A DNA stretch of 45,284 nucleotides from Lachnospiraceae bacterium (GCA_026169045.1 JAPFDH010000122.1:1-45284), one strand, 5' to 3'. Shown: positions 36,985-45,212, counted from the first letter of the stretch. Numbers and translations are program-made. The notes: generated from the sequence alone by a model not told the origin.

Positions 36985-38100
36985 CTATTCCTGTCCCGCC
37001 TTAAAATTATAAATCGGTTTTAAAATCTCCGTCACTTCCATTGTATCTGTAACTGCCTCTCGTATATCTTTTAATCCGCGATAAGCAAAGGGTGCCTCAT
37101 CCAGCGTATCTTTTCCAATACAGCTACAATAAATGCCTTTCATCTCTGCTTGAAACCCGGACACTGTAAAATGTTCTTTGACAGCCTCCCGCTTCATAAT
37201 ACGACCGGCTCCATGGGGTGCTGACTCATTCCAGTCAGGATTCCCTAATCCGGTTCCGATCAAGATACCATCGCGCATATTAATGGGTACCACAACCTTT
37301 TCTCCTTCCTTCGCTGATATGGCACCCTTTCTCAACAAAAATCCTTTGGGAGAAGGCTCTACATAATTATGAATGAAAGATTCTGCCGGATCTGGTTTCC
37401 ATTTCATAGCCTTTACCAATTCATCCAAGATACATCTCCGGTTATATTCGGCAAATTCCTGTACTATCTGTAAATCATGTAAATAGTCTTCCATAAACTG
37501 ACCTTCCAGATAAGTCAGTTCATACACCACATTCTCACCCTTTTCTTTTAAATACTGCTGTCCTTTCTTCAAATAATATTCTGTAACTTCTTTCCCCAGA
37601 TGACGACTTCCGGAATGAATCGCCAGATATAAATTTCCTTCTCTGTCTTGATCCAATTCAATAAAATGATTTCCTCCCCCCAAAGTTCCCAGACTGACAA
37701 TAGCCCGATCCAACCGAATATGGTGATAACACCTCAATTCTTCCAGTGGAACCATTTCATAGAAGCGATGCGGCTTTTTCCGTATCCCCTTCCCAACTGG
37801 AATTGTTTCTCGGATCACGCGATCCAGTTTCTGAAATTCCATTCTTCTCCACCTCAGTTTTGCCAAAGTAATTCCACAGCCAATGTCAATCCCCACCACA
37901 TTGGGCAGAATTTGTTTTTCCACCGTAGTGGTAAATCCAATTGTCCCTACTTTACCTGGATGGACATCCGGCATCACTCTGATCTTACATCCCTGAAAAG
38001 CTGTCTGGTTACAAAGCTGCTGAATCTGTGCAACCGCATAGTCTTCCACATCATCCGTAAATATTTTTGCTGAAGCATATTGACCGTTTACTATTTTCAT
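36985..38100 (-). CDS. rtcB: RtcB-family RNA-splicing ligase
   Basis: A 371-residue, GTP- and Mn-dependent ligase joining 3'-phosphate (or 2',3'-cyclic phosphate) and 5'-OH RNA ends. Metal and catalytic residues can be seen: MPDVHPGK (Asp45, His47), GIDIGCG (Cys75), GGGNHF (His145), IHSGSRHLG (His162, His167), HNYVE (His244) and APHGAGR with the guanylated His296. It is shorter than E. coli RtcB (about 408) and closer to compact bacterial RtcB proteins. GAGAGG precedes the ATG. No archease or RtcA/RtcR gene is nearby. It lies at the edge of the element-like region, downstream of a consensus promoter and a small ORF on the same strand. Confidence 0.94.
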   Translation of the reverse strand: MKIVNGQYASAKIFTDDVEDYAVAQIQQLCNQTAFQGCKIRVMPDVHPGKVGTIGFTTTVEKQILPNVVGIDIGCGITLAKLRWRRMEFQKLDRVIRETIPVGKGIRKKPHRFYEMVPLEELRCYHHIRLDRAIVSLGTLGGGNHFIELDQDREGNLYLAIHSGSRHLGKEVTEYYLKKGQQYLKEKGENVVYELTYLEGQFMEDYLHDLQIVQEFAEYNRRCILDELVKAMKWKPDPAESFIHNYVEPSPKGFLLRKGAISAKEGEKVVVPINMRDGILIGTGLGNPDWNESAPHGAGRIMKREAVKEHFTVSGFQAEMKGIYCSCIGKDTLDEAPFAYRGLKDIREAVTDTMEVTEILKPIYNFKAGQE

Positions 38101-38269
38101 ATTATTCTGATTCCTCTCTTTTGTTAGTGCCTTCCGCCAAAAAGACGAAAAAAAGCACCTCCTATGTTAGAGATGCCAAAAAAGCCCTGCTATACAGTTA
38201 TATTGATCTAAGACCTCACAAAGTAACCTCTCTCACCTTGCATAGAAAAGAATCAAATGAAGCCTAATT

Positions 38270-38359
38270 TTACAATCCTATCACACCGTCTAAGGGCAAT
38301 CCGCCATTCTCCAATTTATTTTCTTGTAATAACCAAATAGATATTATTTTTGCTGTCAT
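38270..38359 (-). CDS. Small ORF of 29 codons with strong expression signals
   Basis: ATG 38359 is preceded by AAAGGAGG at 6-base spacing and a consensus promoter at 38425-38453. The peptide, MTAKIISIWLLQENKLENGG then LPLDGVIGL, is not a family I know. It could be a leader peptide, a real microprotein or the surviving start of a longer lost gene. rtcB begins 169 bases downstream on the same strand. Confidence 0.5.
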   Translation of the reverse strand: MTAKIISIWLLQENKLENGGLPLDGVIGL

Positions 38360-38399
38360 AATTGCCCTCCTTTCTTAATCACCGATGAATAAGTAACTA

Positions 38400-38417
38400 G
38401 TAATCTAATAAGATTAC
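38400..38417 (-). promoter_or_regulatory. 5' leader hairpin of the 29-codon ORF
   Basis: GTAATCT-TATT-AGATTAC forms a perfect 7-bp stem that begins where the transcript from the promoter at 38425-38453 should start. It may stabilise the 5' end or regulate. Confidence 0.4.
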
Positions 38418-38424
38418 AGGGTTC

Positions 38425-38453
38425 AGTATAGTTGTTATTTTCTCATGTGTCAA
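38425..38453 (-). promoter_or_regulatory. Near-perfect sigma-A promoter
   Basis: On the minus strand, TTGACA (38453-38448) and TATACT (38430-38425) with exactly 17 bases between. It reads into the 29-codon ORF and possibly rtcB. Confidence 0.8.
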
Positions 38454-38646
38454 TAGTTCATTTTAATATCTTCTCCTCAGCGTATCAATGGCACTTGATC
38501 ACTGTTCTACCATCGATCCGTCCAAACTGTCCTGTTGTCCCACTATATTTCAACAAAGACCTCCCCGTCGTCCCGTATAGCGGTGGTTTTACCGTCGAGC
38601 GGTTGAGACTAGATATTTAGAGATTCTACACCGTTCTCCTCTCTAT

Positions 38647-38739
38647 TCAAAATCTAACACCATTATCTCTTAAAATCTTTTCTTCTTTATCTTTCCAGAG
38701 CTTCCATTTACGCTCTGCTTTTTCATGGTTATATGCCAT
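38647..38739 (-). pseudogene. Fragment resembling the N-terminus of mobile-element sigma-like proteins
   Basis: A 30-codon ORF with GAGGTAAGGAAA before the ATG encodes MAYNHEKAERKWKLWKDKEE and KILRDNGVRF, then stops. The start is the one I recall for the short sigma-70-like HTH proteins of Firmicutes conjugative elements, which are normally well over 100 residues. The following 190 bases carry scattered protein-like frames, all broken by stops. I read it as a truncated remnant; no search was possible. Confidence 0.45.
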
Positions 38740-38759
38740 TTTCCTTACCTCTAATCTGA

Positions 38760-39116
38760 TCGGTATGAAAATTCAGATTGGAAAGACACTCAAATCTTTG
38801 CGGTAATAAGAAAAATAAGAACTATATTACAGAAATAAGGCTTCTACATTTAGGGCGTGGGAATACCAACAATAGTAGGAACTTTTTTAACAGATTATCC
38901 TCATTCCTATGTAAGGTGATGTAAATAGTCGCTGCTTCGTATAAGAAGCATATCGTTCGAAACAAATTAATGCATAAAAAATCCCTCCAAACTTAAAAAT
39001 AGTTTAAAAACCATCATTTAAAAATAACGGTTCTCTATGCCACCGTTCCGACTGCACCGCACAGAGAAAAACGGCGACCTTGATTTTTCAAAGTCACCGC
39101 TGGTCGTATGGGCAGT
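38760..39116. other. Gene-free stretch before the ABC exporter operon end
   Basis: No ORF with a ribosome site was seen. An imperfect hairpin CGGCGACCTTGA/TCAAAGTCACCG lies at 39072-39099. The remainder is AT-rich and unassigned. Confidence 0.5.
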
Positions 39117-39160
39117 CAAAAAAGCTGCTGTACGACGGCTTTTTTGTCGTCATACAGCAG
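39117..39160 (-). terminator. Rho-independent terminator of the RR-HK-ABC operon
   Basis: On the minus strand, CTGCTGTATGACGAC pairs with GTCGTACAGCAG (3-base bulge) and runs into TTTTTTGAC. It lies about 20 bases after the permease stop. Confidence 0.85.
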
Positions 39161-39178
39161 ATCCAAATTCATAATGGC

Positions 39179-41377
39179 CTATACCATATAATCGCTTCGT
39201 AGCGCTTCTACCAGATTACATTTCAGGATTTGTTTGCCACCCAAGTAATACGCCAATGCCACAAAGCAAAAAAGTGCTACAATAAAAAGTACAATAGGAA
39301 GAATGGGAGCCACCGCCCAAAATTCCATTGGGTTCAGGTAGCTTGCAGTTATCATAAACCACACAAATAAGGCTGTAACTGGCAGCGTGATCAGAACGGG
39401 ACGACCAGCAATGACGAGAGCTTCGATCCAGAATATTTTTCGCATACTCTCAGGTGTCATTCCGATGGACATATATCTCGCAAATTCTCTTTTTCTTTGC
39501 CGAATAAATCCCAATGTGTTGGAAAACACATTGGCAATCCCGATGAAGGCCAACAGCACACACAGCGCCCCAACTACCAGCTTATATCCCTTCAGCATAG
39601 CACCATTGTCCAGCTTTTCCTGAACCCGGTTTTCCATCTCGAAAGAAATGTCGTGTCCCAGTACATTCGTCAGTTCGGTTTCAATCGCATTCAGTTCTGT
39701 CAGGGTTCTCTCATTTTCTGATAGAACACGGATATAGGTGTCTGGTTCCGCATTTCCAATCGTTTCCTGAATCTGTTTCCAGGTGGAAATGGAAACAAAT
39801 TGGACTAAAGCATAATTATCATATTCTTCTCTTAAAACCGGCGGTTCCTGCGTAAGACCTAAAACCGAAATCACCACAGTTGCAGTCGTGTCGCCCTGGT
39901 TCTGCAAAGTTATCGTGTCTTGGTTCTCTGATAAAAATGGAACGTATTCCTTGTATCTGAAATTACTGTTTATACTGTCCCAAATACGATTCAGAACAAT
40001 GCTTCCGTTCTCCGCTGAAGAAACGCCAATCTGTTCACAATACTTGGCAAAACTGCTGTCATCCATAATCACAATGGGAGCCTGAATGGTATAAATCCCA
40101 TCTGCTTCACTGACATCGCTTCCAACAATTGCTTCAAGTCCACCCAGACTTTTTACATTTTCGCTGACAGTATCTGCCTGAATAGAACAAAAGGCGCTGG
40201 CCTTTTGATAAATCACACTGTTTGTATCAGCCAAATCATGGATTTCATCTGTATAAGAAAAGTCCTCGATATTTGTATCCTCAAGCGTTGCTATCACATC
40301 CCAAGCATCCTGGTAACGTTCAAAATAGGTATGGTTTGTGCTTATTCCTGAAAGAGTGAAGAAGCTCATCATAAGCGCAAAGCCCAGAAAAGAAAGGGTT
40401 AATGACAGCGTAGCGGTTCGCAAGGATTTCTTCTGTGCTTTCAGCGAATTCCCAGCAAGTTCCCCCTCGGTTCCAAATAAAAGAGCAAGAATACGAGACT
40501 TTTTTCTCCGTTTAAACTGTAATTCACCCATATTTTTTATGGCTTCCAATGGTGTCATTTTGCTTAATTTCCTAGCTGGCAGCCAGGCAGAGATCAATAC
40601 CGTCAAAGACGATGCCACAATAGTGACTACAAACACGAGCGGATGATAGATAAAAACTGCTTCATGCCTGCCGACAATACCATCTGCAAGAACATTTACG
40701 GCTTGTATGGTTCCAAACGTCAAAGCTATTCCAATAAAACTTCCAAGCAAAATAGGAATTATGCAAAGCATCACCGCTTCCTGTAAGAGACAGATACGAA
40801 TTTGCCCCGGCGTCGCCCCAATGCTGGAAAAGATTCCAAACTGATGTACACGGGCATTTATAGATACAGCAAACGAGTTATGAATGATTAAAATCAAAGA
40901 CACCGAAACAAGCAGGAGTACAAAGAGATAAAAAGCCATCAATAAAGGCGGATTGCTGTCCTGCGGATCGATGATGAAATAACTTGACAACAGCGCTTCA
41001 TGATACGATACGGAAGTTTCAGGGACATCTAACTGCTGGGCGATAAGAGGCATATCCTGATATGCAGCCCTCATGTCATCAAAGCAAATATCAACTACAA
41101 TAGTTTGTTCGTCTGATAAATCCTCATTGATTGCCGCCGTTTTTACATTGGCGAAATTTTCAATTTCGGACACTTCGTCTTCTTCAAACACTCCGCTGAT
41201 ACGTCCCTGCCAGTTTCCTTCTTCTAAAACAATGGATTCTATTTCATAATTCCAGAAATTATAAAACAAGCCGCACAATAAAGAGAGAAGCAGAGCAGAA
41301 ATAAACGCCGCCACCAGAACGGATACACTGGAAGCCCGATTCTTTTTGATAAACCCTATCGAATAGTCTTTCCACAT
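39179..41377 (-). CDS. FtsX-like ABC exporter permease
   Basis: About 732 residues. A first membrane helix (about 18-40) is followed by an extracytoplasmic domain of about 115 residues and three helices (about 150-290) forming the first FtsX unit. The domain LSKMTPLEAIKNMGELQFKRRK is the usual cytoplasmic link. A second unit begins near 325 with another extracytoplasmic domain (about 345-600), and three last helices end the protein. This is the two-FtsX layout of MacB/SalY-like or antimicrobial-peptide exporters. It does not show a typical BceB order. The frame is open to 41464, but GGAGG 7 bases before the ATG at 41377 fixes the start, 4 bases past the ATPase stop. Confidence 0.88.
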   Translation of the reverse strand: MWKDYSIGFIKKNRASSVSVLVAAFISALLLSLLCGLFYNFWNYEIESIVLEEGNWQGRISGVFEEDEVSEIENFANVKTAAINEDLSDEQTIVVDICFDDMRAAYQDMPLIAQQLDVPETSVSYHEALLSSYFIIDPQDSNPPLLMAFYLFVLLLVSVSLILIIHNSFAVSINARVHQFGIFSSIGATPGQIRICLLQEAVMLCIIPILLGSFIGIALTFGTIQAVNVLADGIVGRHEAVFIYHPLVFVVTIVASSLTVLISAWLPARKLSKMTPLEAIKNMGELQFKRRKKSRILALLFGTEGELAGNSLKAQKKSLRTATLSLTLSFLGFALMMSFFTLSGISTNHTYFERYQDAWDVIATLEDTNIEDFSYTDEIHDLADTNSVIYQKASAFCSIQADTVSENVKSLGGLEAIVGSDVSEADGIYTIQAPIVIMDDSSFAKYCEQIGVSSAENGSIVLNRIWDSINSNFRYKEYVPFLSENQDTITLQNQGDTTATVVISVLGLTQEPPVLREEYDNYALVQFVSISTWKQIQETIGNAEPDTYIRVLSENERTLTELNAIETELTNVLGHDISFEMENRVQEKLDNGAMLKGYKLVVGALCVLLAFIGIANVFSNTLGFIRQRKREFARYMSIGMTPESMRKIFWIEALVIAGRPVLITLPVTALFVWFMITASYLNPMEFWAVAPILPIVLFIVALFCFVALAYYLGGKQILKCNLVEALRSDYMV

Positions 41378-41381
41378 ATCC

Positions 41382-42062
41382 TTACCTCCGTTTCTGATCA
41401 CCGATGATTTTCCCATCCTCCATGGTAACAATGCGATCCGCCTCCAGTGCGATCTTTTCATCATGAGTAATCAAAAGAATCGTCTGTTCCAGATTACGGT
41501 TAGATAATTTTAGCAAGTCAATAATTTCCTCTCCGTTTTTCCGATCCAGGTTGCCGGTCGGTTCATCAGCAAGTAAGAGCGCCGGACGATAAATCAAAGA
41601 ACGAGCGATGGCAACACGTTGTTGCTGTCCGCCGGATAGTTGGCTGGGCAGTGCTTCCAGTTTATCTTCGATTCCCAATGAATGTACAATCTGCTCAAAG
41701 TATTCTTTATTGGGTTTGCGCTTGTCTAACAGGAGCGGCATGAGAATATTTTTTCGGACGGTAAGAGTGGGGATAAGGTTATAAAACTGATAGACCAACC
41801 CAACCTTCCTACGCCGGAAAATGGCTGCCTGTGTTCGGTTCATGGCAGATAGTTCAGTTCCCTCGATAAAGACTTTCCCTTCTGTTGGCTTATCCACACT
41901 TCCCAAAATGTGTAACAAGGTGGATTTTCCCGAACCAGATGCCCCTACGATTGCTACAAATTCCCCTTTTTGTACGGACAGGTCAATGTGATCCAACGCC
42001 ATGACTTGATTGTTTCCAGCGCCATATACCTTTCGGACATTTTCACATTTTAGTATTTCCAT
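41382..42062 (-). CDS. ABC transporter ATPase, MacB/BceA/LolD-type
   Basis: A 226-residue ATPase paired with an FtsX-like permease. Walker A is GASGSGKST (40-48), the Q-loop is VYQFYNLIP, the signature is LSGGQQQR (about 142-149), Walker B is ALLLADEPTGNLD and the switch is ITHDEKIA. The ADEPTGNLD wording is typical of this class, which drives removal or release of peptides and lipids rather than import. It lies 60 bases after the histidine kinase gene and just before the permease, so it belongs to the sensor operon. Confidence 0.94.
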   Translation of the reverse strand: MEILKCENVRKVYGAGNNQVMALDHIDLSVQKGEFVAIVGASGSGKSTLLHILGSVDKPTEGKVFIEGTELSAMNRTQAAIFRRRKVGLVYQFYNLIPTLTVRKNILMPLLLDKRKPNKEYFEQIVHSLGIEDKLEALPSQLSGGQQQRVAIARSLIYRPALLLADEPTGNLDRKNGEEIIDLLKLSNRNLEQTILLITHDEKIALEADRIVTMEDGKIIGDQKRR

Positions 42063-42122
42063 GTCACTTTCTCCTCTCTACTGAATGGTCTTGCGTACAG
42101 TATAACAAAGTAAAGTGACATC

Positions 42123-43310
42123 TCAGTGACTGTATATCCTTATTTCAAAACGAGCACCGCCACTTTGCAAATTACAGGCGGTTATGGTTCCGTTCTGCAA
42201 TTCAAAGATGGAACGGGCAAGAGCCAAGCCAATTCCGATTCCATCTCCAACCGCACGTTGCCCTCGATAAAAACGATCGAAAAGATATGGTAAGTCCTCT
42301 GTGTCAAAGCCATCCCCGTCATCCCATACCCGAATTTCCACATAAAGAGGATTTTCTGAGTAGTCACAATGAACTACGCCACCCGGTTTGGAATGTTCCA
42401 TGCAATTCTTTATGAGATTGATAAGTGCTTCCATTGTCCACTCTAAATCCCCCAAAAATTCAATACAGCCATTTTCCGGAATATCAATAGTAATACAATT
42501 TTTCCGCAATAGATCGTTCAGATTATCTGCCGCCAGATTTAACGCAGTATAAAGATCAACCTTTTCTCGCTTAAGCGGGAGCGTTCCAGCGTCGATTTTT
42601 GAAAGCATGAGCAAGGATTCTTCCAAACTATTTAGTCGCTTCAACTGCTGTTTAACTTGTTCTGCGTAAGTCCCAGGAATCTCTTTTTCCATAAGCTGCA
42701 ACGATAAAAAAGCAGCTGTAATCGGTGTTTTCAGTTGATGTGCTATATTAGCCAGATTCTCTGCATAATTTTTCCTTGCGGCAACTGCCGCTTCTCTTGT
42801 TTGGTAAAGCATCGTGACCGTTTTGTATATCTCGTCCTGCAAATGAGAATATTCATCTTCCTTCATTTGTATCAATGTCCCGCCAGCACCGATATTGACT
42901 CGCTCCAAATACTCAGTTAAATCATCGATCCTCTTTCGATTTTTTCTGCGGGGCAGAAAAATTCCGGCCGCAAAAGAACAAGCGGTTGCAAGGAAAAATA
43001 GAATAGGAAAAAGCACTGTATCCGGCGGAAAACCATTGCAAAAATCATCGAGCCGGTACCCGTATTTTTCCAGATAATCGTTCTCTCTAATTTCTTGTTC
43101 AGCCAATGAATGATAGTCTTTCAAGGCCGCTAATAACTGCGGCTCAGCTTCAGGTGAATTTGCTAATATGGTTTCACATAATGCTGAAGTGTGTTCAAAT
43201 GCGATCTGCCGGTACGTATGCAAGAAGAACGCTGAGGTAAGTATCATGCTCGCCATAAGAATAGCAAACGGAAAAAACAAAAGTATTTTTTGCTTCCATT
43301 TTTCGCTCAT
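42123..43310 (-). CDS. Sensor histidine kinase of the ABC exporter operon
   Basis: A 395-residue kinase. Two membrane helices (about 10-32 and 99-120) flank a small extracytoplasmic sensor of about 65 residues, larger than in Bce-type intramembrane-sensing kinases. A short cytoplasmic linker precedes the DHp domain with phospho-His191 in ANIAHQLKTP. The ATPase domain has an N-box (LINLIKNCMEHSK), DDGDGFD and GIGIGLALAR. It overlaps the regulator stop as ATGA. The likely signal is a cell-envelope antibiotic or peptide exported by the linked ABC genes; this is inferred from gene order. Confidence 0.93.
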   Translation of the reverse strand: MSEKWKQKILLFFPFAILMASMILTSAFFLHTYRQIAFEHTSALCETILANSPEAEPQLLAALKDYHSLAEQEIRENDYLEKYGYRLDDFCNGFPPDTVLFPILFFLATACSFAAGIFLPRRKNRKRIDDLTEYLERVNIGAGGTLIQMKEDEYSHLQDEIYKTVTMLYQTREAAVAARKNYAENLANIAHQLKTPITAAFLSLQLMEKEIPGTYAEQVKQQLKRLNSLEESLLMLSKIDAGTLPLKREKVDLYTALNLAADNLNDLLRKNCITIDIPENGCIEFLGDLEWTMEALINLIKNCMEHSKPGGVVHCDYSENPLYVEIRVWDDGDGFDTEDLPYLFDRFYRGQRAVGDGIGIGLALARSIFELQNGTITACNLQSGGARFEIRIYSH

Positions 43311-43978
43311 TGTGTGTCCTCCATACGGTAACCAAAACTTCGGATTGTTTTCAAACAGGATGGATGATTCAACTTTTCCCGCAGCCTTTTCATTGTGACC
43401 GTCAGCGTATTATCATTTACATAGTTTCCGCTACAATCCCAAACTTGTTCTAATAACTGGTTTCTGGTTATTGTTTTCCCCTTGTTCTCCATCAGAATTA
43501 GGAGAATGCGATACTCCGGCTGGCTTACGAAGATTTCTTCTTGCCCATCATAGACAGCCGTTTTTTCTTTATCTAACAGCAAGTCATCGCAGAACAGCTT
43601 TGTGTCGGTTACGCTTTCAGCTCTTCGTAACAGTGCCAAAATACGAGAATATAAAACAGCAAGGTCAAAAGGTTTCACCACATAATCATCTGCCCCGTTT
43701 TGGAACCCTGTAACGATATCATGAGAATCGCCGCGAACCGTCAAATAAATAATAGGAAGGGTTTTCCATCTTTCCCGTATCCAGAGACACAATTCATTTC
43801 CTTGTCCGTCCGGCATATTCCAGTCTAGCAAGACGACAGTAGGTAAGTGACCGATTAACGCTTTCCTGACATCAACAATCCTATTAAAAACAACCACTTT
43901 GCAATTCTTATGCTCCAAATATTCTTTTACAGATTTGGCAATCATTTCATCATCTTCCACATAATAAACTTCAATCAT
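43307..43978 (-). CDS. OmpR-family response regulator
   Basis: A 223-residue two-domain regulator. The receiver has acidic residues at 8-10, phospho-Asp52 in LLDWNMPDG, Thr80 and Lys102 in VVKPFD. The C-terminal winged helix (about 125-220) contains SQPEYRILLILMENKG, ITRNQLLEQVWD, VNDNTLTVTMKRLREKL and IRSFGYR. The GGGAGGAGA site precedes the ATG. It is the first intact gene of the operon RR-HK-ATPase-permease, and the promoter at 44194-44222 lies upstream with only a pseudogene between. It probably activates its own operon. Confidence 0.94.
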   Translation of the reverse strand: MIEVYYVEDDEMIAKSVKEYLEHKNCKVVVFNRIVDVRKALIGHLPTVVLLDWNMPDGQGNELCLWIRERWKTLPIIYLTVRGDSHDIVTGFQNGADDYVVKPFDLAVLYSRILALLRRAESVTDTKLFCDDLLLDKEKTAVYDGQEEIFVSQPEYRILLILMENKGKTITRNQLLEQVWDCSGNYVNDNTLTVTMKRLREKLNHPSCLKTIRSFGYRMEDTQ

Positions 43979-44024
43979 GATGTTCTCCTCCCAGTTACTC
44001 AGTCAATTTACTCCGTCCGTCTAA

Positions 44025-44159
44025 TCATTTTGTGACATTCTTTGGGATAAGCCAGACCATCCTCATTTTTTACGTACCAGAAATACGCCCTGCGAAACAG
44101 TAGTAATTGCTCATCCGAAGGGAAATCTTCCAAATCTGGCTAGCTTCTTTTAATGTCAT
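44025..44159 (-). pseudogene. Excisionase/MerR-like HTH protein, interrupted by a stop
   Basis: One frame reads MTLKEASQIWKISLRMSNYY CFAGRISGT, then a TAA, then KMRMVWLIPKNVTK and a second stop. Joined across the stop it follows the usual plan of short helix-turn-helix proteins of integrative elements: MTLKEASQIW start, AGRI turn, VWLIPK wing. The intact form normally runs about 15-30 residues longer. No well-placed ribosome site precedes it. It sits between the promoter at 44194-44222 and the two-component genes. Confidence 0.7.
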
Positions 44160-44193
44160 GTATTCTCTATCATACTTCCTCGCTTTTAGGTAT

Positions 44194-44222
44194 ATTATAT
44201 TTCGATAAAACGAAATAAGCAA
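44194..44222 (-). promoter_or_regulatory. Promoter with palindrome in its spacer
   Basis: On the minus strand, TTGCTT (44222-44217) and TATAAT (44199-44194) are 17 bases apart. The spacer carries ATTTCG-TTTTAT-CGAAAT (44199-44216), a 6-bp inverted repeat lying exactly between the boxes. That is a good position for a repressor or an activator of the downstream RR-HK-ABC genes. Confidence 0.65.
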
Positions 44223-44384
44223 CACATACTAAGTAAAACGGAGACTATAACAACAGCCTCCATTTGCCAAAACTATTGATAATAATAACGTATCTTATAT
44301 CAGTTTTTTCAATTTGCACAAAACTTAAAACGTTCTCGGATTTTTTGCTGTAATGGGTAGAAGTACCGCTCAATCATTCATTTT

Positions 44385-44475
44385 GATGATTTTGCGACAC
44401 TCTCGCGTTCGCAACCAGTCGCCGTATACGTATGCAAGCATCCGCGCGCGGCTTGTTGTCTGCGCACAAGTAAAC
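44385..44475. repeat. Intergenic repeat family 2, copy 2
   Basis: This copy shares GTATGCAAGCATCCGCGC and flanking GC-rich text (GCCGTA before; TTGTTGTCTGCGCA-like after, ending AAGTAAA) with 12089-12187. It is noncoding and GC-rich against AT-rich surroundings. Confidence 0.75.
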
Positions 44476-44522
44476 CCCCCTTAAGTAGATTTGGTTATTT
44501 TCCTTATCTACTTAAGAGGGGT
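44474..44522. terminator. Strong 17-bp hairpin beside repeat copy 2
   Basis: ACCCCCCTTAAGTAGAT (44474-44490) pairs with 44506-44522 with one mismatch and a 15-base loop. Neither strand has a long T-run, so it may be a terminator, a protein site or an element end. Confidence 0.5.
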
Positions 44523-44564
44523 CATATCCATGTCTCTCCTGTGAGGACTATCTTCTATATCTCT

Positions 44565-44660
44565 TTATAAGTTTTCAAAGATTCTCTCTGAATTGGTACA
44601 AAATTGGTACAGGATTGGTACAAAACTACTATTTTGTGGTCTTCCAGTACTAATCGAACC
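44565..44660 (-). pseudogene. Possible C-terminal tail of a tyrosine integrase
   Basis: On the minus strand a frame ends SSFVPILYQFCTNSERIFEN then L and stop. VPILYQF-like endings are familiar from integrases of Firmicutes elements, but no catalytic part is present. The same bases form three direct repeats ATTGGTACA at 44592, 44603 and 44614 (period 11). The repeat and the coding reading may be the same thing. Confidence 0.35.
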
Positions 44661-44664
44661 ACTC

Positions 44665-45212
44665 TTAATACAGCTTCGCTCCTGCCGGAATAGCATCATC
44701 TAACATCAGAAGATTCAATCCTTCCTGTCCGTCATACTCATACACAGCAGAGATCAGCATACCTTCAGAATCAATACCCATCATCTTTCTTGGCGGCAGG
44801 TTTGTGATTGCTACGCAAGTCTTTCCCACCAGTTCTTCTGGCTCATAATACTCATGAATTCCGCTTAAAATAGTACGTTTCCGATCTGTTCCGTCGTTCA
44901 GTGTGAACTTCAAGAGTTTCTTTGACTTCGGAACTGCCTCGCAGGCTTCCACTTTTACCACTCTGAAATCCGATTTGCTGAATGTCTCAAAATCAATGCT
45001 GTCCTCAAACAATGGCTCAACCTTTACCTTAGAAAGATCAAGCTGTACGCTTGGAACGGACACATTTGCTGACGCAGCTGAATCTTCTGTGGCAACAGAA
45101 GGAGCCACTTTTTCAGCCTTTGTTTCACTCTTCTTTGCGTCCAGTGACTTCATTGTCGGGAACACTGCCCGAACATTTATATAACCTTTTATTTCTATTC
45201 AAAAACCTACTT
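44665..45212 (-). pseudogene. metG: Detached 3' end of metG (MetRS C-terminal tRNA-binding domain)
   Basis: The frame from 45165 encodes a linker rich in Ala/Ser/Lys, then the EMAP/Trbp111-like OB-fold: DFETFSKSDFRVVKVEACE, SKKLLKFTLNDGT, SGIHEYYEPEELVGK, NLPPRKMMGIDSEGML and IPAGAKLY. This matches the last 165 residues of clostridial methionyl-tRNA synthetase. The frame upstream (INVRAVFPTMKS) closes with a TGA about 15 codons before 45165, and the bases beyond do not read as MetRS. No catalytic domain is present, so it is a fragment, or a stand-alone tRNA-binding protein from GTG 45165. No good ribosome site precedes it. Confidence 0.7.

Noticed and set aside
38067-38267. A 66-codon plus-strand frame upstream of rtcB
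   Set aside because: It overlaps the rtcB start and leader antisense and has no ribosome site or family.
38432-38620. A 62-codon plus-strand frame that reads somewhat protein-like
   Set aside because: No ribosome site, and it lies over the minus-strand promoter and decayed region.
44903-45184. A 93-codon plus-strand frame over the metG fragment
   Set aside because: Antisense to a clearly recognised MetRS domain, with no ribosome site.
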